Origin: Microbispora catharanthi
GTDB lineage: Bacteria > Actinomycetota > Actinomycetes > Streptosporangiales > Streptosporangiaceae
Direction of reading: 5' to 3'
Length of the DNA stretch: 64,000 nucleotides
Assembly (NCBI RefSeq): GCF_006334915.2
Contig: NZ_VDMA02000014.1
Location: 186,001 to 250,000, forward strand
Shown: positions 26,097 to 34,741 of the stretch, piece by piece
Layout of the letters: every line of letters begins with the position of its first letter
Numbering within the stretch: the stretch's first letter is position 1
Position numbers and translations under genes: made by a program
The notes under the pieces: generated by a model
The model's database searches: none
What the model saw: only the letters and a program-made list of their open reading frames with translations
Told to the model about the DNA's origin: nothing

Positions 26097-27487
26097 TTGG
26101 CGAAGATGAAGACGCCCAGGAGGATCAGCGCGAGGACGCCGACGAGCACGATCCCCATCGTCACGAGCACCCGGGCCTGCGTCTTGGCGTCCGGGCCGGT
26201 GGGTCCTTGCATTGTGAACAGGTCCGTGCCCAGGCTGGGCGGCCTCCCCGGGACGGGCGGACCGGCGGGAGGCCCCGGCATGACGGGCGCGGGACGGTCG
26301 GGACGATTCTCGGCGACGGGGCCGGGGAGCGGGGGCGTCGCCGGTCCCCGCCCGGGCAGCCTGCCGGGCACCGTGGTGCTGTGCCTGTCGGCGGCCTCGG
26401 GGACGGGCTCGCCTGCGCCGGCGTTCCGGGACTGGCCAGGGGGCGGGGAAGGCAGGCGGAGGCCGCCTGCGGGGCGGGGGACGACCATTGTGCGGTTCGC
26501 GTCGTCCTCGTCGCCTTCGGTCATGTTCTCTCCAGGGGGTGGGGCGACGGCCGCTGCGGCGGCCGAGCCGTCGCCGTCGGGGCGCGCCTTCGCGGCACCT
26601 GTGGGCGCCGGGGCGGGCGTGGGGGGCGGGGGCGGTGCCGGGGGCACCGCGGGGATGGAGCCCGTGGGGGTGTCGGCGATCAGGCGCAGCATCGCGGCGG
26701 CGCGCTCCGGCGTGAGGCGCGCGGTGTGGTCCTTCACCAGCAACCCCTCGAGGACCTGACGCAGCGGCCCGGCCTGGGCGGGTGGGTCGGCCTCCTCCGT
26801 CATCAACGCGGCCAGCGTCTCGCCGACGGTCGAGCGCTCATAGGCCGGTCGTCCCTCGACGGCGAAGTACAGCGTCGCGCCGAGCGACCACAGGTCGGAC
26901 TCGGGGCCGGTGTAATCGCCCCTGGCCCGCTCCGGGGCGGTGTATCCCGGCGAGCCGATCACCATGCCGGTCTGGGTGAGTGCGTGGTCGCCCAGCGCCT
27001 TGGCGATGCCGAAGTCGGTCAGCACCACTCTGCCGGTCTCGGTCAGCAGCACGTTCGCCGGTTTGACGTCGCGGTGCAGGATGTCCTGGGCGTGGGCCGC
27101 CCGCAGCGCGCCGAGCAGGTCGTAGCCGATCTCCGCGACCAGACGCGGCGGCAGCGGCCCCTCTTCGTCGATCACCTGTTCCAGCGAGCGGCCCTCGACG
27201 AGCTCCATGATGATCCACGGGATGCCGTCGGACACGATCACGTCGTGGATGGTGGCGACGGAGGGATGGCTGACGCGCGCCGCCATGCGGCCCTCGCGCA
27301 TCATGCGTTCGCGCAGCTCCTGCCGTTGCCGTGGGCTGAGCGAGGGGTCCTGGCGGATCTCCTTGACCGCGATCTCCCGGCCCAGTGACCGGTCGTACGC
27401 CCGCCAGACGGTGCCCATGGTGCCCCGGCCGATGCGGGTGCGCAGCTCGTAGCGGTCGGCGAGCGGCCGAGGGTGCTGTTCCGGCAT
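26093..27487 (-). CDS. Ser/Thr protein kinase, tail-anchored, coupled to the NACHT NTPase
   Basis: The 464-residue protein has a complete Hanks-type kinase domain at residues 13-270 (glycine loop IGRGTMGTVW, K42 in AVKE, HRDVKPANV with D140, DFG with D158, APE region). A Pro/Ala-rich linker follows, and a hydrophobic helix at about residues 441-462 ends two residues before the C-terminus. There is no extracellular sensor domain, so it is tail-anchored with the kinase inside the cell. It overlaps the NACHT start by four bases. The likely substrate is the NACHT protein, but this is inferred only from coupling. Confidence 0.88.
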   Translation of the reverse strand: MPEQHPRPLADRYELRTRIGRGTMGTVWRAYDRSLGREIAVKEIRQDPSLSPRQRQELRERMMREGRMAARVSHPSVATIHDVIVSDGIPWIIMELVEGRSLEQVIDEEGPLPPRLVAEIGYDLLGALRAAHAQDILHRDVKPANVLLTETGRVVLTDFGIAKALGDHALTQTGMVIGSPGYTAPERARGDYTGPESDLWSLGATLYFAVEGRPAYERSTVGETLAALMTEEADPPAQAGPLRQVLEGLLVKDHTARLTPERAAAMLRLIADTPTGSIPAVPPAPPPPPTPAPAPTGAAKARPDGDGSAAAAAVAPPPGENMTEGDEDDANRTMVVPRPAGGLRLPSPPPGQSRNAGAGEPVPEAADRHSTTVPGRLPGRGPATPPLPGPVAENRPDRPAPVMPGPPAGPPVPGRPPSLGTDLFTMQGPTGPDAKTQARVLVTMGIVLVGVLALILLGVFIFAK

Positions 27488-27491
27488 ATCT

Positions 27492-27527
27492 AGAAAGATA
27501 GCGATTCCACCTTGGAAATCGCTTTCT
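27492..27527. promoter_or_regulatory. Hairpin/inverted repeat between the two kinase genes
   Basis: GCGATT (27501-27506) pairs with AATCGC (27517-27522), and the outer AGAAA (27492-27496) with TTTCT (27523-27527), leaving a 4-nt bulge and a 10-nt loop. It fills the 42-bp gap between the two kinase genes. It could be a weak terminator for the upstream kinase, an attenuator, or an operator for the kinase-NACHT unit. Confidence 0.4.
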
Positions 27528-27529
27528 GG

Positions 27530-28999
27530 TTACTTGATGAAGATTCTCGGCCAATACCGGCGCGGGAGCAGGATCTTGATCATCTTTGCCACGTGCCGCA
27601 TCATGGGGATGCGTACGACGTGGTGGAGGGCGGGCTCCGGCGGCTTGCGGTGCAGGCCCTCGCTCGGCCGCCGCCGCTGGGACGGCACGGCCGGCGTCTC
27701 CCGCGAGTAGCCGTAGTCGCGCGGATAGCCGCGGTGGCCGGACTGCCCCGGCTGCCCCGACTGCTGGTGCGGGCCGCTGAAAGAGCCGCTGTGTGGGCCG
27801 CTGAGCGGGCCGCTGTGCCGCAGCTGACCGCTCTGGCTGAACTGTCCATACTGTCCGGACTGCCCGTGCGGGCCGTACAGGTCGTACCGACCCGAGGTGT
27901 ACAGGTCGTATCGCCCGGAGGTGTACGGGTCGTACGGATGGGGCTGGGCGTACTCCCCGGGCCGGTGCGGCTGGCCGTACGACCCCTGCTGGCGGTGGGG
28001 CCCGGAGTCGCGGTCGCGCGGGGTCACCTTGGGCGTGGGCCGTGAGTCGGCCCGATGCTGTCCCCGCTGGCTGCGCTGCGGCGGCTTGCGGGGTTCGGGA
28101 GCGGTGGGCTGCGGGGCGGTGGGCGGCGGCGTGGGCCGGCCGGCCCGCAACGGGGACGCGAACGGGTCCTCGGCCGAACCTCCGGCGGCGATCCTGGACA
28201 GCGCGTGGGCCGCGCGGACGCCGTCGAGCCTGGCCGCGGGGTCGATCTGGAGCAGGCCGCGAAGGACCGGGGCGAGCGGCCCCGCCTTGTCCATGGGGAT
28301 CGGAGCGCCGCTGGTCAGCGCCGCGAGCGCGGCTGCCGCCGTACGGCGGCCGTGCAGGCCGCGGCCCTCGACGGCGGTGTAGAGGGTGGCCCCCAGCGAC
28401 CACAGGTCGGCCGCCGGGCTCGCCTTGTCGCCGAGGACGCGTTCCGGGGCGATGTACCCGGCGGAGCCGAGGACGATCCCGGCCTGGGTGATGGAGGCGT
28501 CGCCCTCCAGTGCGGCCAGCCCGAAGTCGGTCAGCACCGCCCGGTCGTCGTCGGTCACCAGCACGTTGCTGGGCTTCACGTCCCGGTGCAGGATGCCCTT
28601 GGCATGCACGGCGCGCAGCGCGCCGAGCACCTGCCTGCCGATGTCGGCCACCCGGCGCGGCGGCAGCGGGCCCTCCTGACGGATCAGCTCCTCCAGCGAC
28701 CGCGCCCTGAGCAGCTCCATCACGATCCAGGGGCGGTCGTCCTCGGTGATGACGTCGAAGACCGTGATGACCGAGGGGTGGGCGACCATGGCGGTCGCCC
28801 GGCCCTCGCGTTCGGTGCGCGCGCACAGCTCCGCCCGCAGGTCCTCGTCGAGGACCAGGGGGAGCCGCACCTCCTTGACAGCCACCTCGCGGTCGAGCAG
28901 CTCGTCACGCGCGCGCCACACAGTGCCCATCCCGCCGCGCCCGACCGGCTCGATCAGCCGATAGCGCGCGGCTAACAGGTATCCGGACGGCGCACGCAT
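27530..28999 (-). CDS. Ser/Thr protein kinase with Gln/Gly/Ser/Tyr-rich low-complexity tail
   Basis: The 489-residue kinase aligns without gaps to the neighbouring kinase through the N-lobe (RYRLIEPVGRGGMGTVWRA, K42, HRDVKPSNV with D140). That alignment supports the start at 28999 over an in-frame ATG 45 bp upstream. After about residue 285 the tail is disordered: Pro-rich, then rich in Gln, Gly, Ser and Tyr with a tandem YTSGRYDL repeat, and finally a basic segment (LLPRRYWPRIFIK). No membrane helix is evident. It is probably a tandem paralogue of the tail-anchored kinase, read on the same strand 42 bp upstream of it, so the three genes may be co-expressed. Confidence 0.85.
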   Translation of the reverse strand: MRAPSGYLLAARYRLIEPVGRGGMGTVWRARDELLDREVAVKEVRLPLVLDEDLRAELCARTEREGRATAMVAHPSVITVFDVITEDDRPWIVMELLRARSLEELIRQEGPLPPRRVADIGRQVLGALRAVHAKGILHRDVKPSNVLVTDDDRAVLTDFGLAALEGDASITQAGIVLGSAGYIAPERVLGDKASPAADLWSLGATLYTAVEGRGLHGRRTAAAALAALTSGAPIPMDKAGPLAPVLRGLLQIDPAARLDGVRAAHALSRIAAGGSAEDPFASPLRAGRPTPPPTAPQPTAPEPRKPPQRSQRGQHRADSRPTPKVTPRDRDSGPHRQQGSYGQPHRPGEYAQPHPYDPYTSGRYDLYTSGRYDLYGPHGQSGQYGQFSQSGQLRHSGPLSGPHSGSFSGPHQQSGQPGQSGHRGYPRDYGYSRETPAVPSQRRRPSEGLHRKPPEPALHHVVRIPMMRHVAKMIKILLPRRYWPRIFIK

Positions 29000-29060
29000 G
29001 GGTGGCAGCTTACCGATTTGTGTAGTGCGACCTGTAGAGACCATGCCGGGAAATTGTTGA

Positions 29061-29078
29061 GATCTTCTGTCAAAGATC
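29061..29078. promoter_or_regulatory. Inverted repeat upstream of the kinase genes
   Basis: GATCTTCTGTCAAAGATC has perfect 6-bp arms and a 6-bp spacer. On the minus strand it includes a TTGACA that could be a -35 for the kinase genes, and it overlaps a second repeat TGTCA-N7-TGACA. It lies between the class I fumarase stop and the kinase start. It is a candidate operator for the kinase-kinase-NACHT unit. Confidence 0.4.
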
Positions 29079-29097
29079 CTGACAACCTCCCTGTAGA

Positions 29098-30750
<1,653 letters not shown>

Positions 30751-30943
30751 CGTCCTCGGTTCCTCGTGGTCTGCCTGGTGGGGCGCGCCCGGCGTGCGGA
30801 CCGCCCATGGTCTTTGCACAGCGTACGGCGCGCGGGCGGCGGTCATCATGTCCGGGCTGTGAGTAGGTTTTGAGGAACTTCATACTGAATATTCGACCAC
30901 AAAGCGGGATAATTAAGACATAGGACAGTAGAGGGGAGGGGTC

Positions 30944-31195
30944 ATGAACGCCGAAGTATGGGTCATGGTCATCTTCGCGATCGGCATTCTCGTGGCCCTG
31001 GCGGTGTCGCTGCTCACGCTCGTGCTGCGGCAGGTCAAGGACGGCGACATCACGTGGTTGTCCCCTCCCGGGGCGCGAGCGACGCCACGCGAGGAGCCGC
31101 GGCCAGCTGAGCAGCCTGCCGAACGGGCGGCTGAGCGGGTGGCTGAGCGGGCAGACGCGGTGAGGGCGAGCGGAGCCCGAGGGCGATCCCGCTGA
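30944..31195 (+). CDS. Small single-pass membrane protein of unknown function
   Basis: The 83-residue product has one TM helix (residues 6-28) followed by a hydrophilic Ala/Glu/Arg tail with repeated AERxAER units. The ATG at 30944 follows GAGGGGAGGGG, a strong ribosome-binding site. A -10-like GATAAT lies at 30908-30913. The 3' third overlaps the convergent DMT transporter gene by 146 bp, so one of the two C-termini may be shorter in reality. No family recognised. Confidence 0.6.
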   Translation: MNAEVWVMVIFAIGILVALAVSLLTLVLRQVKDGDITWLSPPGARATPREEPRPAEQPAERAAERVAERADAVRASGARGRSR

Positions 31196-32012
31196 TCACG
31201 AGGGCCGCTCCCGCCAGGTCGGCCGCGGAGGGGACGGCGATCCCCAGAAGGGCGGCCGTGGCGAGCGCGCCGACGGGGATCATCCCGGCGAACAGCCCGG
31301 CCCGGTCCGCGCCCAGGTGGGGCAGCGAGCGGTACCACAGGAAGAACGCCACGGTCGTCACCACCAGGGCGAGGTAGGCGAGGCCGCCCGCCTCCGCGGC
31401 GGTCGGCGCGCGCAGCACGTGACGGCCGTCCAGGGCGATGCCCGCCAGCAGCAGGAACGGCACCGCGAGCGCGGCCGTCCAGGCCGACAGCCTGACGGGA
31501 CCGATCAGCGGCAGCAGCGGCAGGGCCAGCAGCGAGAAGCAGAGCTCGCAGACCAGGGCGCCAAGGGACCACAACAGCCCGGTCAGGTTGCCGCTGCCGG
31601 CGCCGGTCGCCAGAGAGGCCCCGGCGACCACCACCAGACCCGCCGCCACGACGCGCGGGGACGGCCGGGCACCCGTGAAGATCGGGCCCACAAGGGCGAG
31701 CGCCAGTGGCACGGTGCCGAGGACGATGCCGGGCAGCGCGGGCCCGGCCGCGCGGGTCGCCTCGACCACGCAGACGTTGAACAGCACGAGCCCCGTCAGC
31801 GACAGCGCGGCGAGCAGCGCCCATTGCCGCGGCCGGAGCCGCACGAGGCCGAGGCCGCGCGCCCGGGCGACGGCGAGCAGGATCACGGCGGCGAGGGCGT
31901 AGCGGAGCGCCTGACCCCCGTAGACCGGATAGTCCGCGATAACGCCGGAGACCGCCGCCAACGTCCCCACGAGGAACATCGCACCCGCAGCTCCGGCCGC
32001 ATGAGTGTTCAT
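31050..32012 (-). CDS. EamA/DMT-family transporter
   Basis: The 320-residue membrane protein has about ten helices in two EamA repeats typical of drug/metabolite transporters. It ends in a Pro/Gln-rich tail that overlaps the small membrane protein gene. It starts 67 bp from, and divergent to, a MocR/PdxR-type regulator, with an inverted repeat between them. This is a common arrangement in which the regulator controls an exporter. The substrate (often amino acids or amines) cannot be told. Confidence 0.82.
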   Translation of the reverse strand: MNTHAAGAAGAMFLVGTLAAVSGVIADYPVYGGQALRYALAAVILLAVARARGLGLVRLRPRQWALLAALSLTGLVLFNVCVVEATRAAGPALPGIVLGTVPLALALVGPIFTGARPSPRVVAAGLVVVAGASLATGAGSGNLTGLLWSLGALVCELCFSLLALPLLPLIGPVRLSAWTAALAVPFLLLAGIALDGRHVLRAPTAAEAGGLAYLALVVTTVAFFLWYRSLPHLGADRAGLFAGMIPVGALATAALLGIAVPSAADLAGAALVISGIALGLRSPSPRLPAQPPAQPPVRQAAQLAAAPRVASLAPREGTTT

Positions 32013-32033
32013 GTCAGGTGATGCTAGGGACGG

Positions 32034-32081
32034 ATTGGTCCTGGTTCATGGTCCAATCGATGGCCGTTAGTGTGGGCCAAT
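32034..32081. promoter_or_regulatory. MocR-type operator region with leaderless start
   Basis: ATTGGTCC (32034-32041) and GGTCCAAT (32050-32057) form an inverted repeat with one mismatch. A third half-site, GGCCAAT, is at 32075-32081, overlapping the regulator ATG. Multiple half-sites in both orientations are typical of MocR/PdxR regulators. TAGTGT (32068-32073) is a plausible -10 placing the transcript start at the ATG. Confidence 0.5.
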
Positions 32082-33459
32082 GGCCGATCTTCATCTCATG
32101 GTCGACAGAGCCGCCGGCGGGCTCGCCGGGCAGATCGCCCGCGAGGTGCGCGAGGCAGTCCGGTCCGGGCGGCTCGTCCCCGGCGTCCGTCTGCCCGCCA
32201 CCCGCGACCTCGCCCGGGATCTCGGCCTGTCGCGCGGCGTGGTGGTCGAGGCGTACGAGCAGCTGGTGGCCGAGGGAGTCCTCGAATCCAGAACGGGCGC
32301 GGGCACCAGGGTCGCGGCGGGGGCCGGGCGGCAGGCCGCCCCCGGGCGCCCCGGGGACGAGCGGGAGAGCTGCTGGCCCCACTACGGCCATCGGCCCACG
32401 TCGCCGGATCTCGGCCTGTTTCCCCGGCAGGCATGGCTCGCCGCCGTCCGTCACGTCCTGGCCACGCTGCCCAACGACGCGCTCGACTACGGCGACCCCG
32501 GCGGTGTGCCGGCACTGCGCCGCGAACTCGCCGCGTACCTCGGCAGGGTGCGCGCGGCCGACGCGTCAGCGGACGACGTCGTGGTCGTGACCGGGGTGGC
32601 TCAGGGGCTCAGCCTCGTCGTCCAGGCCCTGGCGCGCGACCGGGGCCGCGGGATCGTCCTTGCCGTCGAGGACCCGACGAGCGCGCGTCAGCTTCCGCTG
32701 CTCCGGCGGGCCGGGGCGGACATCGTCCCCGTGCCCGTCGACAGCGAGGGGATCGTCGTCGGGGCCCTGCCGGGCGACGCCGACGCCGTGGTGGTCACTC
32801 CCGCGCACCAGTACCCGACCGGCGTCGTCCTGTCCCCGGCCCGCCGCGCCGCGCTCGTCGACTGGGCGGCCCGCACAGGCGCCCTCGTATTGGAAGACGA
32901 CTACGACGCGGAGTTCCGCTTCGACCGCGACCCCGTCGGGTGCCTGCAGGGCCTCGCGCCCGACCGGGTCGTGCTCGCCGGCAGCGTGAGCAAGGCCCTC
33001 GCCCCGGGGCTGCGGCTCGGCTGGATCGCGGCGCCCCCGCGCGTCGCCCGTGCCGTACGGCTCGCGCGCGGGGAGTTCGACCTCGGCTCGCCGGTCATCG
33101 ACCAGTACGTGCTCGCCCACCTCATCGACGGCGGGGCGTACGACCGGCACCTGCGCCGGATGCGCCGGGAGTACCGGCGGCGCAGGGACGCTCTCGTCGG
33201 CGCCCTGGCCGAGGACCTGCCCTGGATGAACGTGCGCGGCATCTCGGCCGGGCTGCACCTGTACGCCGAGGTGGACGACGGGGGCGACCCGTCCGGCCTG
33301 GCCGAGGCCGCCCGCGCCGTGGGTCTGTCCGCAGAGGTCGTGACGTCGGCCCACGGATCGCCGGGGCTGGTGCTCGGCTTCGCCCGCCTGCCCGCCCACC
33401 GTGTCGCCGAGGCCGTACGCGCCCTGGCGGGGAACGTCGAGGGGGATGTCAGGGGGTGA
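32080..33459 (+). CDS. MocR/PdxR-family regulator (GntR HTH fused to aminotransferase fold)
   Basis: The 459-residue protein has an N-terminal winged helix (about residues 10-80; GVRLPATRDLARDLGLSRGVVVEAYEQL) and a fold-type I aminotransferase-like domain. The PLP-binding lysine is in LAGSVSKALAPGLRLGW. Such proteins bind PLP and an amino compound to control transcription. It is divergent to an EamA transporter and converges on an MFS gene with an 11-bp overlap. The neighbouring transporter rather than pyridoxal synthesis genes suggests amine or amino-acid export control rather than a true PdxR role. Confidence 0.88.
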   Translation: MADLHLMVDRAAGGLAGQIAREVREAVRSGRLVPGVRLPATRDLARDLGLSRGVVVEAYEQLVAEGVLESRTGAGTRVAAGAGRQAAPGRPGDERESCWPHYGHRPTSPDLGLFPRQAWLAAVRHVLATLPNDALDYGDPGGVPALRRELAAYLGRVRAADASADDVVVVTGVAQGLSLVVQALARDRGRGIVLAVEDPTSARQLPLLRRAGADIVPVPVDSEGIVVGALPGDADAVVVTPAHQYPTGVVLSPARRAALVDWAARTGALVLEDDYDAEFRFDRDPVGCLQGLAPDRVVLAGSVSKALAPGLRLGWIAAPPRVARAVRLARGEFDLGSPVIDQYVLAHLIDGGAYDRHLRRMRREYRRRRDALVGALAEDLPWMNVRGISAGLHLYAEVDDGGDPSGLAEAARAVGLSAEVVTSAHGSPGLVLGFARLPAHRVAEAVRALAGNVEGDVRG

Positions 33460-34660
33460 CGACGGTGGTCGCGGTGGCCGGGTCGGCCGTACGCGGCTGG
33501 AAGCCGCGCGCGAGCAGGATGATCGCGGCGGCGAGGACGAGCGGCGCGGCGAAGGCGACGCGGAAGCCGGAGGCGTCGGCGAGGCCGCCGACGAGCGCGG
33601 CTCCGACGATGAACCCCACGTAGTTGAACATGTTGACCCGGGCGATCGCCACGCCCGTGCCCGCGGGGTCGAGGCGGCCGGCCGCGGAGAACGACTGCGG
33701 GGCGACGACGGACAGGCCGATCCCGGTGAGGGCGAAGCCCGCGATCGCCAGCGGCACCGTCGGGGCCGCCACGATCGCGACGAAGCCCAGCGTCGCGACG
33801 GCGCCCCCGGCGCGCACGATGGCCGCCGGGCCCCACCTGCGCACCGCGAAGTCGCCGCCGACGCGCACCAGGAACGTGGTGAGCTGGTAGGCCCCCAGGG
33901 CCAGCGGGATCACGGTCGCCGAGGCGTGCAGGACCTTGTCCATGAAGACGGTGCCGAAGTTGGAGACCGACGAGTCGCCGACGTAGAGGAACGCCATCGC
34001 GAGGCAGAGAGGGATGATCGGGCGCCACGCGACCCCGGCCGGCCTGCCGGCGCCCGCGTCCTGCGCCCGGACCACGGCCGCGACCGCGTGGTGCTCCTCC
34101 TCCGGCCGGTAGAGCCGGAGCGAGGACAGGACGGCGACGACGGCGGCCGGGACGAGGGCGATCGAGAACGTGACGGGCAGGCCGAGGCCGAGCGTGGCCG
34201 CCGCGGAGGCCCACAGCGACCCGATGACCGCCGCCACGCTCCACAGCGCGTGGAACCCGGTGAGCACCGCCCGGCCGTACTCGCGTTCGACCGCGACGCC
34301 CTGCATGTTCATGCCCGCGTCCACCCCGCCCAGGCCGAGGCCGAACAGGACGTTGGCCACCACCAGCATGGGGACGTTCGGGGCGAGGCCCGCGAGCACG
34401 ACGGCGGCGCAGGCGAGCGGCTGCACCAGGCGCAGGATCAGGCGGCTGCCCCACCGGGACGCGGCGGCGCCGGCGAGCGCGCTCCCGGCCCCCGCGATGA
34501 GCGGGACGACGAGGAGCAGGATGGTCAGCTCGCCGTCCGACAGGCCGTGCTTCTTCTGCAGCGCCGCCACCTGGGTGAGCAGCGTGGCGAAGGTGAGGCC
34601 CTGGACGAAGAACACCGCGAACGTGGCGAGCCGCGCCTGCCGGTCGCGAGGAGTGGGCAC
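33449..34660 (-). CDS. MFS transporter, 12-TM
   Basis: The 403-residue protein is a major facilitator with two six-helix halves and a central loop rich in Glu/His (RPEEEHHAV). Motifs GLGLGGVDAGMNMQGVAVE and NMFNYVGFIVGAALVG point to the FucP/fosmidomycin-resistance-like sugar or drug group; the substrate is unknown. I start it at the GTG at 34660, which follows GGAGG, rather than at a TTG 30 bp upstream. It overlaps the MocR gene by 11 bp, tail to tail. Confidence 0.8.
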   Translation of the reverse strand: MPTPRDRQARLATFAVFFVQGLTFATLLTQVAALQKKHGLSDGELTILLLVVPLIAGAGSALAGAAASRWGSRLILRLVQPLACAAVVLAGLAPNVPMLVVANVLFGLGLGGVDAGMNMQGVAVEREYGRAVLTGFHALWSVAAVIGSLWASAAATLGLGLPVTFSIALVPAAVVAVLSSLRLYRPEEEHHAVAAVVRAQDAGAGRPAGVAWRPIIPLCLAMAFLYVGDSSVSNFGTVFMDKVLHASATVIPLALGAYQLTTFLVRVGGDFAVRRWGPAAIVRAGGAVATLGFVAIVAAPTVPLAIAGFALTGIGLSVVAPQSFSAAGRLDPAGTGVAIARVNMFNYVGFIVGAALVGGLADASGFRVAFAAPLVLAAAIILLARGFQPRTADPATATTVVTP

Positions 34661-34741
34661 CGGTCCTCCACGAACATGAGGGGGGTTCAAGTTTTCGCCA
34701 GCGTAGGAGCCGCCACCCGCCCGGTCAATGGGGTGAGCGGG

